The position numbers were made by a program, and so were the translations under genes. The notes beneath the pieces were generated by a model, which had not been told where the DNA came from, ran no database searches, and worked only from the letters and a program-made list of their open reading frames with translations. A stretch of 64,000 nt of DNA from Tessaracoccus flavus (GTDB taxonomy: Bacteria > Actinomycetota > Actinomycetes > Propionibacteriales > Propionibacteriaceae), in contig NZ_CP019605.1 in assembly GCF_001997295.1 (NCBI RefSeq), forward strand, positions 1,550,001-1,614,000, read 5' to 3'. Below, one piece after another: positions 17,060-25,528 of this stretch (positions are counted from its first letter, which is position 1; each line of letters opens with the position of its first letter).

Positions 17060-18634
17060 TCAGTCCACGACCCGCACCTGCACCCTGTGATGTCCGGTGG
17101 CGCCGTCGGGCGCGACTGGAGCGCGCTCGTCGGTCTGCGTCTCCCCCAGCCCGTCGCTTGCGCGGACCGAGATCCAGTGGGGGCCGGGCGTCGCGTCCCA
17201 TTCGTAGAACCACTGCCGCCACGTGTCGACGTCGAGGCTGGCCGCGAGTGTGACTTCCTGCCAGGGGCCCTCGTCGATGCTGATCTCCACGGCCTCGATC
17301 CCGCGCGTCGGGGCCCAGGCCACCCCGGCGATCGCTTGGCGCCCTGGCTTCAGGACGGACGCCGTGGGTGGCACGTCGATGCGCGACTGTGTCTTGATGG
17401 GGCCTTCTCGCGACCAGCCGCGGGGGATCCAGTACCCGGCCTCGGCCTCGAAGGTGGTCAGTTCAATGGCCGAGAGCCACTTGGTGGCCGAGACGTAGCC
17501 GTAGAGACCGGGGACGACGAGGCGGGCCGGGAAGCCGTGGACCGTCGGCAGCGGTTCGCCGTTCATCCCCAGCGCCACCAACGGCCCGTCCTCCATCGCC
17601 AAAGCCACGGGGAAGCCTGCGGTGAACCCGTCCACCGACCGGCTCAGCAGCTGGGTGGCGCCCTCCTGCACCCCGGCCTGCTCGAGGATGGTGCGCAGCG
17701 GCACCCCCTGCCAGCGGGCGTTCCCGACGAGGTTGCCACCCACCTCGTTCGAGACGCAGGCGAGCGTGATGTCGGACTCGACCTGCGGCATGGCCAGCAG
17801 GTCCTCGTACGTCAGGGTGAAGGGGCGCTCGACCATGCCGCTGATCTCGAGCGACCACTGCTCGGGGTCGACCTGTGGTATCGACAGGGCGGTGTCGATG
17901 CGGAAGAACTCATCGTTGTCGGTGAACAGTGGCGTGAGCCCGGCGAGTGCCAGTTCCGCCTCCGGCGGCGCCGGGGGTGCGGGTGTCGCGGGTGTGGGAA
18001 GCCGAAGCACCGATCGCAACTCCTCCACCCGCTGCGACGACGTGACCCAGCGTCCTGCAGCCGCAGCGGCACCAGCGACCGCAGCCGCGACGGCGACCAG
18101 TTGCAGGAAGCCTCGCCGCCCGGCTCCTGCCTCTCCGGGGGCGGTTTCCTGCCTGGACTTCACCGGTGCCGGTGCGGCGCGCATCAAAAGTGTGAGGGCG
18201 GCGATTCCGGCGACGGCCCCGCCCACACCGGACGTGACGACGGCCCAGGCTGCAGACCGTTCGTCCCCGAGGGCCGCGGCGACACCAAGCACGGCGAAGA
18301 GAGCCAGTCCGATCGACGCCAGAGCGACGCTCCGCCGCGCAAGCAGCCCAAGGCCTGCGCCCACGAGCATCGAGACGAGGAGGATCCCAACGATGAGCAC
18401 CGGCTTGTCCGCCGTCCCGAGGAGCGCGATGGCCGCCCGCTCGAGCCAGCCCGGCACGACGTCGATCACAGAATCACCGACGGCTTCAACCAGCGATCGC
18501 CCGCCGGGCAGGATGCCAGCCAGTAGTTCGGAGATGCCGAGCGCGACGGCAGTGGCCGCGATCCCCGCCACCGCGGACTCCCGGCGGGCAGCGAAGGCCC
18601 GTGCGTCGGCGTCGGGGATGGAGTGGTCGTTCAC
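17060..18634 (-). CDS. Membrane-anchored molybdopterin-dependent oxidoreductase (sulfite-oxidase family)
   Basis: A 524-residue protein. Residues 20-155 hold four hydrophobic segments and residues 170-195 a twin-Arg-containing RRGFLQLV segment with a further helix. The catalytic domain then lies outside the cytoplasm. Residues of about 250-420 form the oxidoreductase molybdopterin domain with the Mo-ligand cysteine at C293 (TLACVSNEVGG). The C-terminal 100 residues are the Mo-co dimerisation beta-sandwich (GIEAVEISIDEGPWQEV, WISVRASDG). Physiological substrate is unknown. The family includes YedY-like and sulfite-oxidising enzymes. Confidence 0.87.
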   Translation of the reverse strand: MNDHSIPDADARAFAARRESAVAGIAATAVALGISELLAGILPGGRSLVEAVGDSVIDVVPGWLERAAIALLGTADKPVLIVGILLVSMLVGAGLGLLARRSVALASIGLALFAVLGVAAALGDERSAAWAVVTSGVGGAVAGIAALTLLMRAAPAPVKSRQETAPGEAGAGRRGFLQLVAVAAAVAGAAAAAGRWVTSSQRVEELRSVLRLPTPATPAPPAPPEAELALAGLTPLFTDNDEFFRIDTALSIPQVDPEQWSLEISGMVERPFTLTYEDLLAMPQVESDITLACVSNEVGGNLVGNARWQGVPLRTILEQAGVQEGATQLLSRSVDGFTAGFPVALAMEDGPLVALGMNGEPLPTVHGFPARLVVPGLYGYVSATKWLSAIELTTFEAEAGYWIPRGWSREGPIKTQSRIDVPPTASVLKPGRQAIAGVAWAPTRGIEAVEISIDEGPWQEVTLAASLDVDTWRQWFYEWDATPGPHWISVRASDGLGETQTDERAPVAPDGATGHHRVQVRVVD

Positions 18635-18699
18635 ATCACGAGTTTACGGACCAGCGCAACGGGCCGACCGTGAGGAACGACGGGGGTCGCCACAACGTC

Positions 18700-18815
18700 C
18701 CCCTGAGTAGCGGCCCCGAGGGGCGAGGGGCCGTGAATCGAAGGGCGCGGGCAGAGGCCGCCCTGGTGGGCGTCGTGGGGAGCCTCTCGACACGGGGGTT
18801 CGTCCCTCGCCTCAC
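18700..18815. repeat. Dispersed palindromic repeats (two types)
   Basis: CCCTGAGTAGCGGCCCCGAG begins at 18700 and ends with AATCGAAGGGCGC near 18747, matching the repeat interrupted by the IS110 element. A second type (CTCTCGACACGGGG, about 18786-18800) resembles the copy at 61078-61119. Non-coding sequence between a minus-strand gene start and transposase debris. Confidence 0.55.
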
Positions 18816-18861
18816 TCTGAAAGGGTCAGCTTGGCGACACGCGCGACCATAGTGGTCGTAC

Positions 18862-19137
18862 ATGTCGCTGAATAGCACCCAGTTCCTCGAGGGCGGGAAG
18901 GCGGGGATTGAGGCGGGCAAGTCGAAGCCCACGTCCCGCGAGCAGCAGCTCGAGGACGAGGTCGCCGAGCTCACCCAAGCGCTGGGTGAAGCCGCCGTCG
19001 AGATCCGGGTGTGGAAGAAGTCAGCTGAGGGCCGGTTGGGCCCTTCGAGGACCTCGAGGTGGTGTTCGTACGCTGGGGAGGTTCACAGGGAGTGGATCTC
19101 CGGCGCCCGGATCCCCAAGGTGGATCAGGCCGGGTAG
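18862..19137 (+). pseudogene. Transposase OrfA-like fragment
   Basis: A 91-codon ORF whose first 55 residues (SLNSTQFLEGGKAG, LEDEVAELTQALGEAAVEIR) look like the coiled-coil region of an IS3-type transposase OrfA or similar DNA-binding protein. After about residue 55 the reading frame becomes atypical (WCSYAGEVHREWISG), suggesting a broken junction. No terminal repeats or partner frame are visible. Most likely debris left by an insertion event. Confidence 0.5.
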
Positions 19138-19225
19138 CAGGGCTGTTCTCGTTTGGAGTCGTTGACTAGCGCCAGGGCCCCGTCGACGCTGTGGCCTTCC
19201 TTCTCCCTGGCCCTGCGGCCACCCA

Positions 19226-19410
19226 CACCGGAGCGGACCTGGGGTTACCGTCGCGCAGAGGTGCTGGCCGCCGGCGCCCAGTCCGCGATCCTCCTCGCCG
19301 TCGGGATCTACGCCTTCATCGAAGGCGTCCGCCGGCTCTTCGACCCGGCGGAGGTCACCGCCGGCGGGCTGCTCGTGTTCGGGATCGAGACCCCCTCCCA
19401 CAGCGCACTG
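19226..19410 (+). pseudogene. Cation diffusion facilitator (CzcD-type) fragment
   Basis: About 60 codons in one frame match the middle of a CDF cation exporter: TPERTWGYRRAEVLAAGAQ, AILLAVGIYAFIEGVRRL, DPAEVTAGGLLVFG. In intact proteins this segment covers transmembrane helices 3-4 and is followed by the metal-site helix. Here both ends are missing and the frame ends at 19431. It marks a decayed metal-resistance gene at the border of the copper island. Confidence 0.7.
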
Positions 19411-19509
19411 GAACGCAGCTCTCACCACTGAGACCCGGTCTGCCCGACGAGGCGTGGGTTTAGAATCGCAAGGATGTGGGTATAGGTGAGGTGAAGGGAA
19501 GGAGCCGCC

Positions 19510-20010
19510 ATGACAAGCGACGCACCGCGACACCACACCGAGGACAGCGGGAAGGACAAGCACTCGCATGCGATGTACTGGGAGTTCGGGGCGATTCTCC
19601 TGGTCAACCTGGGACTGATGTGGGCACTCAGCATGTCGATGGTCCGCAGCCTCGACCACTTCTACTTCAATCCCAGCAACCTGTACATGGCCGTCCTCAT
19701 GGTGGCCGCGATGGCGGTGCTCATGACGGTGGGCATGTGGTCGATGCTCAAGAACAAGACCCTCAACATCATCCTGCTCGTCGGGTTCCTGGCGCTGTTT
19801 CTTGCGGCGTTCTTCACGGGCCGCAACGAGGTGGGGGTAGGCGACGAGGGATTCCTCACCTCCATGATTCCGCACCATTCACGCGCCATCCTGGTGTGCC
19901 AGGAGGCCAGCATCACCGATCCTGAGATCGAACAGCTCTGCAGCGAGATCGTCGAGGCGCAGGAAAGGGAGATCGCCCAGATGAAGGAGATCCTCAAGCG
20001 GTACCAGTGA
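19510..20010 (+). CDS. DUF305 domain membrane protein
   Basis: A 166-residue protein with a His-rich N-terminus (RHHTEDSGKDKHSH), three hydrophobic helices (residues of about 25-45, 58-80, 86-102) and a C-terminal DUF305-like half containing MIPHHSRAILVCQEASI and REIAQMKEIL. The paired histidines and methionines suggest metal binding on the outer face. DUF305 proteins are frequent in copper and metal-resistance islands. ATG 19510 is preceded by GGAAGGAG. It is the first intact gene of the island, and no direct-repeat box was found in its upstream region. Confidence 0.83.
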   Translation: MTSDAPRHHTEDSGKDKHSHAMYWEFGAILLVNLGLMWALSMSMVRSLDHFYFNPSNLYMAVLMVAAMAVLMTVGMWSMLKNKTLNIILLVGFLALFLAAFFTGRNEVGVGDEGFLTSMIPHHSRAILVCQEASITDPEIEQLCSEIVEAQEREIAQMKEILKRYQ

Positions 20011-20063
20011 GTTGAAGCCGCCGCGGGGCACTCGGACCGAACGACACGTCCCCCGCAATGACT

Positions 20064-20684
20064 TCACCGCAGTCGCGTAGTGACTTCGTCGAGGAGTTCC
20101 TGGGGGTCGAGCCACATGGAGGGGTAGTTGCCGTACCAGCGCTGGACGCCCTCGCCGTCGATGAGGACGAAGCCGTGTCCGGGCATCCCGGGGTGCATGC
20201 CCTTGTCGAGGACGTCGTAGGCCTTGGACACGGTGCCGTCGTCGAGGAGGTAGGGGGTGGTGACGCCGAACTGCTGCATGTCGGGCAGGATCTGCTCGGC
20301 GCTGTTCATGACGATTGGCAAAACCTGGATGCCGGCCTCGGCGAAGCCGGGGTTCTTCTCGATCTCGGCCATCTGCATGGTGCAGGAGGCGCAGCCGGCG
20401 CCTTCGTTGAAGTAGATGAGCACCGGGCTGGGTCGTAGGTCGCTGAGGGTGACCGTGGCGCCGGCTGTGGTGGTGAGGGTGAAGTCGGGGGCGACGCGCT
20501 GGGTGTCGCCTTGTTCTGGGATGGCGGTCCACAGCCCGTAGCCGACGACGACGACGACGATCAGGGTCACTACTCCGCCGATGATCCGGCTCCAGGTGCG
20601 GCGCTTCGTGTCGCGGCGCGTCTCGGCCTCCTGGCGGGCTTTGAGTTGCTCGCGCCGTGAGGGTGCGGGGTTCGTGGTGGTCAT
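20064..20684 (-). CDS. Thioredoxin-fold (AhpC/TSA, TlpA-like) membrane-anchored protein
   Basis: A 206-residue protein with a cytoplasmic basic N-terminus, a single helix (residues of about 32-54) and an extracytoplasmic thioredoxin-fold domain: APDFTLTTTAGATVTLSDL, then the redox site GCASC and GFVLIDGEGVQRWYG near the C-terminus. It probably receives electrons through the CcdA-like protein encoded just upstream, whose stop overlaps its ATG by 4 bp. The role is likely reducing or shuffling thiols for metallated exported proteins. Confidence 0.85.
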   Translation of the reverse strand: MTTTNPAPSRREQLKARQEAETRRDTKRRTWSRIIGGVVTLIVVVVVGYGLWTAIPEQGDTQRVAPDFTLTTTAGATVTLSDLRPSPVLIYFNEGAGCASCTMQMAEIEKNPGFAEAGIQVLPIVMNSAEQILPDMQQFGVTTPYLLDDGTVSKAYDVLDKGMHPGMPGHGFVLIDGEGVQRWYGNYPSMWLDPQELLDEVTTRLR

Positions 20685-21646
20685 CGTGGCTCCTGGGAGA
20701 GTGTCGTCGGAGCGCTGGCTCCTTCGGGCGCGGGGGTCGGTGTTGGTTGGGTGTCGCAGCAGTCATGGACGGCGGCGGTGGGCTTGGCGTGTCGGCGGTC
20801 GCGAAGGGTGGCGATGACGAACACGGCCACCAGTGCGAGCAGTGCCAGTCCGAGGACGGCCTCGGGGATAGGGGCGGTGATCGCGAGCAGCCAGGCGAAG
20901 ACCTCGGAGAGCCAGGCGCCCATGCCGACCAGCGGGGCGTCGGCGCCGGTCATCTCGGTGGCGCCGGCTTGGCCGATCACGAGGATGCCCATGATCACGA
21001 ACCCGACGGCGACCAGCAGGTTGACGGTGTTGGTGGCTAGCGTGAAGCGGCCCAGGTTGATCCGGATGGGCTTGGCGCGGAGGCTGCGCATCCGCTCGGG
21101 TCGCTTGTCCCACAGCAGTGCCATCACGAACAGCGGGATCACCATCCCGAACACGTAGGCCAGACCGAGCACCAGCCCACCGACGGGCGAGCCGGACAGC
21201 GCCGACAGGGTCATCACGCCCGCCAGGACCGGCGCGCAGCAACTGGAGGCGATGCCGGAAAACACGCCGAGGCTGAAGAAGGTGGCAGTGTCCCCGCGTG
21301 CGGTGTCAGGCGCCCGGAGGAACGACGGCATCGACCACATCGCCCCCGACAACGCCAACAGGCCGAGTCCGATCATCAACAGGCCGCCGGCCCAGTAGAG
21401 AACCACGTGGTACTTGGCAATGGCGCCGGCGATCAGGCTGACCCCCATGGTGATCGGGACCAGGACCGCTGCCAGGCCGGCGGCGAACACGAAGGTCAGC
21501 GGGATCAGGCGCCAACGGCGGTTCTTCGCCGCCGCGGCCAGATAGCTGGGGGCGAGGAAGACGATGCAGCACGGGGCGAACAGCGCGACGCCGCCGGCGA
21601 GGAACGCCGCCAGGATCCCTCCCGCGCTGAGCAAGTCGGCACCCAT
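20681..21646 (-). CDS. CcdA/DsbD-type cytochrome c biogenesis transmembrane protein
   Basis: A 321-residue membrane protein with about eight helices. The paired cysteine motifs of thiol-transporting CcdA proteins are visible: APCCIVFLAPSYL in the first helix and GIASSCCAPVLAG in the fourth. The C-terminus is a His/Cys-containing tail (VHDCCDTQ). It carries reducing equivalents from cytoplasmic thioredoxin to extracytoplasmic partners, here presumably the product of 20064-20684. It overlaps both neighbouring genes by 1-4 bp, so the three form one operon. Confidence 0.85.
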   Translation of the reverse strand: MGADLLSAGGILAAFLAGGVALFAPCCIVFLAPSYLAAAAKNRRWRLIPLTFVFAAGLAAVLVPITMGVSLIAGAIAKYHVVLYWAGGLLMIGLGLLALSGAMWSMPSFLRAPDTARGDTATFFSLGVFSGIASSCCAPVLAGVMTLSALSGSPVGGLVLGLAYVFGMVIPLFVMALLWDKRPERMRSLRAKPIRINLGRFTLATNTVNLLVAVGFVIMGILVIGQAGATEMTGADAPLVGMGAWLSEVFAWLLAITAPIPEAVLGLALLALVAVFVIATLRDRRHAKPTAAVHDCCDTQPTPTPAPEGASAPTTLSQEPR

Positions 21647-21948
21647 CAGCGGGCACCGAGGCGGTCGACGAGCCGCGCCAGCTTGCCTCGCGGAATGCGG
21701 CCGGCGTGGAAGTACCTGCCCGCCACCAGGGTCAGCGGGAAACTCCCAGGGCGGTGCTCGGCGATCAGCGCCTCACCTTGCGGTGACTCCGCCGGCACTG
21801 CCGTCAGCCGCAACAATCCTGCACGTTCCAGATCGTGGAGGCGTTGATGGGCGTCGTCGCAGAAGTGACAGGCGGGGGTGGTCACCAAGGTGACGTTGAC
21901 CACCTCGGTCGGGGCGGTCGGCGGTGCTGATGCCGGAATCTCGTTCAC
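21646..21948 (-). CDS. Glutaredoxin-like thioredoxin-fold protein
   Basis: Up to 100 residues. VTLVTTPACHFCDDAHQRL carries the CHFC redox site, and FPLTLVAGRYFHAGRI includes the cis-Pro. It is the first gene of the thiol-redox operon and probably feeds the CcdA-like carrier. ATG 21948 gives a 15-residue Pro/Ala-rich extension. GTG 21903 or 21900 would start directly at the first strand, and the upstream regulatory box geometry favours such a shorter form. No strong ribosome-binding site settles the choice. Confidence 0.8.
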   Translation of the reverse strand: MNEIPASAPPTAPTEVVNVTLVTTPACHFCDDAHQRLHDLERAGLLRLTAVPAESPQGEALIAEHRPGSFPLTLVAGRYFHAGRIPRGKLARLVDRLGAR

Positions 21949-21991
21949 GATCCCAGCCTCAACCCTCCAGATCAGGGAACGGTTCAGCCCG

Positions 21992-22009
21992 GGTCAAGAT
22001 TCGGCCAAG
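21992..22009 (-). promoter_or_regulatory. Direct-repeat regulator box 1 (between redox operon and two-component genes)
   Basis: On the minus strand it reads CTTGGCCGAATCTTGACC: two TTGnC half-sites 11 bp apart. A weaker third half-site continues to 21981. It lies between the divergent starts at 21948 and 22071. Confidence 0.65.
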
Positions 22010-22070
22010 AACACTCCCCCAGCACCGTGAGGGGGTGGGGTGGCGGGCGGGGAGTGTCAATAATGGCTGT

Positions 22071-22778
22071 ATGGCTGAGCCCCGCAGGTCGAGTGTGTTG
22101 GTGATCGACGACGAGCGCCCGCTGGCAGGGATCGTCGCCTCCTACCTCAACAAGGCAGGCTTCGACACCGCCCTGGCCTACACCGGCCCGGACGGCGTCT
22201 CCTCGGCGCAAGACCTGGACCCCGACGTCATCATCCTTGACCTGGGCCTACCCGGCATCGACGGCATCGAGGTGTGCCGCCAGATCCGGCTGTTCTCCGA
22301 CTGCTACATCCTGATGCTGACCGCCCGCGCCGACGAGGTCGACAAACTGATCGGCTTGTCGGTGGGCGCCGACGACTACCTGACCAAGCCGTTCAGCCCC
22401 CGCGAGCTCGTCGCCCGCGTCAACACCGTGCTGAGACGCCCGCGCCGCCAGACCCACGGCACACAGCCGGCCCCGCCTCGCGAGTTCGGGCGGCTGCGGG
22501 TGGACGCGGAGGGCCGCGACGTGTGGGTCGACGACCAGCAGGTGGGGCTCACCCGCACCGAGTTCGACATCCTCGACGCACTGTCCGGCCGGCCCAACGT
22601 GGCGCTGAGCAGGCGGCAGATTATCGACTCGGTGTGGGGCCCGGGCTGGGTCGGCGACGATCACGTCGTCGACGTGCATGTGGCAAATCTCCGCAAGAAG
22701 CTCGACGACCCGCCCGCGGAACCTCGCTACATCCTCACCGTCCGCGGAGTCGGCTACCGGATGGGACCAGGAGCATGA
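22071..22778 (+). CDS. OmpR/PhoB-family response regulator (putative copper/redox island regulator)
   Basis: A 235-residue two-component response regulator. The receiver domain has acidic pair DD13-14, phospho-acceptor D57 (VIILDLGLPG), T/S in MLTAR and K107 in LTKPFSP. The C-terminal winged helix has FDILDALSGRPNVALSRRQII and HVVDVHVANLRKKL. ATG 22071 is used since the longer ORF starts inside the redox operon promoter. Its stop overlaps the kinase start as ATGA. It is the best candidate for binding the direct-repeat boxes found throughout the island. Confidence 0.9.
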   Translation: MAEPRRSSVLVIDDERPLAGIVASYLNKAGFDTALAYTGPDGVSSAQDLDPDVIILDLGLPGIDGIEVCRQIRLFSDCYILMLTARADEVDKLIGLSVGADDYLTKPFSPRELVARVNTVLRRPRRQTHGTQPAPPREFGRLRVDAEGRDVWVDDQQVGLTRTEFDILDALSGRPNVALSRRQIIDSVWGPGWVGDDHVVDVHVANLRKKLDDPPAEPRYILTVRGVGYRMGPGA

Positions 22779-23920
22779 CCAGGCTGCGCGGTCTCGTGGG
22801 CCGGATGCGGTGGGGAACCCGCACCTTCCTCACCCAGGCCCTGGTGGTGGCGGTCGGCGTGATCACCGCCGCCCTGATCGCTGTGGTGGTCGGGCCCCCA
22901 CTGTTCCACGAACACCTGCAACAACTAGGTCACGCGGACGGAACTGCCGAGATGGGGCATGTGGAGCAGGCGTTCCTCGACGCTGGCGTCAGATCGTTGG
23001 GCATCGGGCTGGTGGTGGCGCTCACGCTGGCTATCGGCCTGGCCTGGATCGAGACCAGGCGGCTGCGCCGCCCACTGGAACAACTGACCGCAGCCGCCGC
23101 CCAGCTCGAGGCAGGCGACTACACCGCCCGCGTCCCCCAGAGTGGAACAAGTCCCGAGTTCACGGCCGTCGCCGACGCGTTCAACGACATGGCCAGCCGC
23201 CTGGATTCCACCGAGACCAGCCGACGGCGGCTGCTCTCGGACGTGGCGCACGAGCTTCGCACCCCCCTGGCCACGCTGACCGCTGAGCTGGAGGCCGTCA
23301 TCGACGACGTGGTCCCCTGGGACCACGACAGCCAGCAGCTGCTCACCCTCCAGGCCGCCCGGCTCAAGAAGATCGCCGCCGACCTCGACGACGTATCCCG
23401 CGCCGAGGAAGGTCGATTCACTTTGGATACCCAGACCCAGGCGGTGTGGGACCTCATAGAGCCCGCCGTCGCCACCGTCGCCACCCGATACCAGGCCAAG
23501 GGAGTCGTCTTGTCCGCGGACTCGGACCCGGGCTTCGTCGCAGCGGATCCGCAGCGGGTGGGACAGATCCTGGGCAACCTCCTCGACAACGCGCTGCGGC
23601 ACACCCCCATCGGGGGGATCGTGCACATCAGCGCACGCGAGTCCCGGGACGAGGTGGTGTTCATGGTCACCGACACCGGCGACGGCCTCACCCCGGAGCA
23701 GCTCTCGAAGGTGTTCGACCGGTTCTACCGCGCCGACACCGCCCGGGCCCGCGATGCGGGCGGCTCCGGGATCGGGCTGACCATCGCCCGCAGCCTCGCC
23801 CTAGCCCACGGCGGCTCATTGACCGCAACCAGCCCCGGCCCCGGACACGGCTCGACATTCACCCTCACCCTTCCCCTCGCCACCGCGCCAGAACCGGAGC
23901 GTGTCTTGATCGATTCTTGA
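22775..23920 (+). CDS. Sensor histidine kinase
   Basis: A 381-residue HK. Helices at about 20-42 and 74-93 flank a very short outer loop (residues 43-73) rich in His and Met (FHEHLQQLGH, AEMGHVE), a plausible metal-sensing site. A HAMP domain follows (residues 94-145). The dimerisation domain has H159 in SDVAHELRTPLA, and the catalytic domain has NLLDNALRHT (N box), DTGDGL (G1) and GGSGIGLTIA (G2). It forms an overlapping pair with the response regulator. Signal identity (copper, silver or thiol stress) is inferred only from the island content. Confidence 0.88.
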   Translation: MTRLRGLVGRMRWGTRTFLTQALVVAVGVITAALIAVVVGPPLFHEHLQQLGHADGTAEMGHVEQAFLDAGVRSLGIGLVVALTLAIGLAWIETRRLRRPLEQLTAAAAQLEAGDYTARVPQSGTSPEFTAVADAFNDMASRLDSTETSRRRLLSDVAHELRTPLATLTAELEAVIDDVVPWDHDSQQLLTLQAARLKKIAADLDDVSRAEEGRFTLDTQTQAVWDLIEPAVATVATRYQAKGVVLSADSDPGFVAADPQRVGQILGNLLDNALRHTPIGGIVHISARESRDEVVFMVTDTGDGLTPEQLSKVFDRFYRADTARARDAGGSGIGLTIARSLALAHGGSLTATSPGPGHGSTFTLTLPLATAPEPERVLIDS

Positions 23921-23922
23921 CC
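23905..23922 (+). promoter_or_regulatory. Direct-repeat regulator box 2 (upstream of DUF305 lipoprotein)
   Basis: CTTGATCGATTCTTGACC, with half-sites 11 bp apart. It overlaps the kinase stop codon. A TAGCCT hexamer starts exactly 50 bp after the box start (23955) and the lipoprotein ATG is 87 bp after the box. Confidence 0.7.
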
Positions 23923-24008
23923 TTCCACGGGTTGGATCGAGAGCTGAGGGTCCATAGCCTCGAGATCAAGGACCGGCGAGCCCCGTCGGCCAGGAACGGA
24001 GCACGAAT

Positions 24009-24662
24009 ATGTCACGCACGAAGCAGATCACCGCCACGTTGGCGGGGCTGGTCCTCACGGCCACCCTGGCAGCCTGCGCAGACCAGAGCACCACTCCCCC
24101 AGCCGCGACCACCACTCCGACCAGCAGCACCTCCGCCACGGCCACCGAGTCAGCGTCGGCGTCGGCGAGTGCCTCGACGGACGTCGCCGCCGATCACAGC
24201 GACCAGGACACCACCTTCGCGCAGATGATGATCATCCACCACGAGGGCGCCATCGAAATGTCTGAGCTGGCCATTGAGCGAGCCGAAAGCCCCGAGGTCG
24301 TCGCGCTCGCCGAGCGGATCTCTGCAGCCCAAGGCCCGGAGATCGACGAAATGACCGCCTGGCTGAGCGCCTGGGGCGAAGACGTCTCCCCCGACGACCA
24401 CGGCGGTATGGACATGGGCGGGATGGACATGAACGGCATGAGCCAGGAAGAGATGATGACCCAACTCGACGGCCTCACGGGCGCCGAGTTCGATCAGGCG
24501 TTCCTCGAGGCCATGATCGCCCACCACGAGGGCGCGATCGGGATGTCCGAGCAGCAGTTGGCCGAGGGCCAGAACCCCGACGCGGTGGCGCTGGCGGAGA
24601 AGATCATCGCCGACCAGCAGGCCGAAATCACCGAGATGCAGGAGATACTCACCGGCCTCTGA
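24009..24662 (+). CDS. DUF305 lipoprotein
   Basis: A 217-residue exported lipoprotein. The signal peptide ends in lipobox LAAC (C22), and a Thr/Ala/Ser-rich linker follows to about residue 60. Two DUF305 half-repeats are seen, each with a His-rich metal-like motif: MMIIHHEGAIEMSELAI and AMIAHHEGAIGMSEQQL. Between them is a Met-rich stretch (GGMDMGGMDMNGM) typical of copper-binding proteins. It is the last gene behind the two-component pair but has its own regulator box. Probably a periplasm-side copper sequestration protein. Confidence 0.87.
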   Translation: MSRTKQITATLAGLVLTATLAACADQSTTPPAATTTPTSSTSATATESASASASASTDVAADHSDQDTTFAQMMIIHHEGAIEMSELAIERAESPEVVALAERISAAQGPEIDEMTAWLSAWGEDVSPDDHGGMDMGGMDMNGMSQEEMMTQLDGLTGAEFDQAFLEAMIAHHEGAIGMSEQQLAEGQNPDAVALAEKIIADQQAEITEMQEILTGL

Positions 24663-24682
24663 CCCCAGGCGCACAAACGATG

Positions 24683-24719
24683 AGGCGCCCGTCCAGCCGG
24701 CGTGGCTGGATGGGCGCCT
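24683..24719. terminator. Bidirectional intrinsic terminator
   Basis: AGGCGCCCGTCCAGCC (24683-24698) pairs with GGCTGGATGGGCGCCT (24704-24719) with one mismatch and a 5-nt loop. A T-containing tail follows. It lies between the convergent lipoprotein (stop 24662) and YHS gene (stop 24760). Confidence 0.8.
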
Positions 24720-24759
24720 TGTCGTTGCCCTCGGGTCGGTGCGAATGCAGACCTGGGGG

Positions 24760-25050
24760 TTAGGCGGCTGGACTTGAGGCGAGGCGCTCGGCGTCGAAGA
24801 GGTCTTGGCAGCGTCGGCAGCAGAAATAGTACCGCTCGCCTTCAACGTCGCGGAACAAGCCGGCCGTCTCCGCGGTGGACTTCAGCGTGCTGGTCCCGCG
24901 CACCACGCAGGCGACCAGTTCGTCGCCGGGGCCGGCCACTACATCGTGCTGACAGTGATGACCGCCACCCTGGCCGTGGGCGGTGTGGCCGCCGCAGCAG
25001 CCTCCCTCCTGCTGGTTCCCGTGCTGGTGTCCGTGTTCGTGATTGCACAT
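24760..25050 (-). CDS. YHS-domain-like metal-binding protein
   Basis: A 96-residue soluble protein. The N-terminus is exceptionally rich in His, Cys and Gly (MCNHEHGHQHGNQQ, GGCCGGHTAHGQGGGHHCQH). The C-terminal part RYYFCCRRCQDLFDAERL matches the CxxC of YHS/TRASH metal-binding domains. It probably buffers copper or a similar soft metal in the cytoplasm. ATG 25050 follows a purine-rich GAAAGG...AAAGGG site, which rules out the longer ORF. Last gene of the minus-strand lgt operon. Confidence 0.75.
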   Translation of the reverse strand: MCNHEHGHQHGNQQEGGCCGGHTAHGQGGGHHCQHDVVAGPGDELVACVVRGTSTLKSTAETAGLFRDVEGERYYFCCRRCQDLFDAERLASSPAA

Positions 25051-25085
25051 GTGCCCTTTTTCCTTTCGTTTTCTTGTGGTGTTGA

Positions 25086-25520
25086 TCATCGGGTGGGTGA
25101 GGGGCTGTGGTGCCCCTCGTGGTCTTCGGTGCCGGTCGTGCTGGCGGAAGCGGCCGGTGTGGGGGTGTCTTGGTCGCTGGAGGTGGCGGGGTTGAACAGT
25201 GGCCCGATCACGAATGCCGACAGGGCGAACAGGCCGGTGAACACCGCTATCCCAATTGCGGGGGCCTTCCAGGTGCCGAACCTGCGATGCAGCCGTCGCA
25301 GCAGGGGGATGCTCAACGCCAACCCGACCACGTAGAGCAGCGTGTTGCCGAGGAATCCCGTCAGAAGCGCAGCCCCGGCCAGGAACCCGATGTGGTGCAT
25401 CACGTGCGGCGCCAGGCCCATCAACGCACCGAGGGTGGCCCGTGTGCCGGCCCAGAGCGCACCCCAGAAGCCGCGACGCCCCCCTGTCACGCCTGGGGTG
25501 GTATCGGTGATCGTGTCCAT
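25086..25520 (-). CDS. Small integral membrane protein
   Basis: A 144-residue protein with about three hydrophobic segments: GALMGLAPHVMHHIGFLAGA, LLTGFLGNTLLYVVGLALS and IGIAVFTGLFALSAFVIGPL. The extracytoplasmic tail is Thr/Ser/Pro-rich and ends in a His-containing EDHEGHHSPSP. The HVMHH motif inside the membrane is suggestive of metal handling. It sits between lgt and the YHS gene on the minus strand. I do not recognise the family beyond this. Confidence 0.7.
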   Translation of the reverse strand: MDTITDTTPGVTGGRRGFWGALWAGTRATLGALMGLAPHVMHHIGFLAGAALLTGFLGNTLLYVVGLALSIPLLRRLHRRFGTWKAPAIGIAVFTGLFALSAFVIGPLFNPATSSDQDTPTPAASASTTGTEDHEGHHSPSPTR

Positions 25521-25528
25521 CGCGCCGC

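Noticed and set aside
19226..19431. Intact small metal transporter
   Set aside because: Only the middle of a CDF protein is present. The metal-site helices and C-terminal domain are missing.
24683..24719. Attenuator or riboswitch for the YHS gene
   Set aside because: The hairpin is downstream of both convergent stop codons, which fits a shared terminator.
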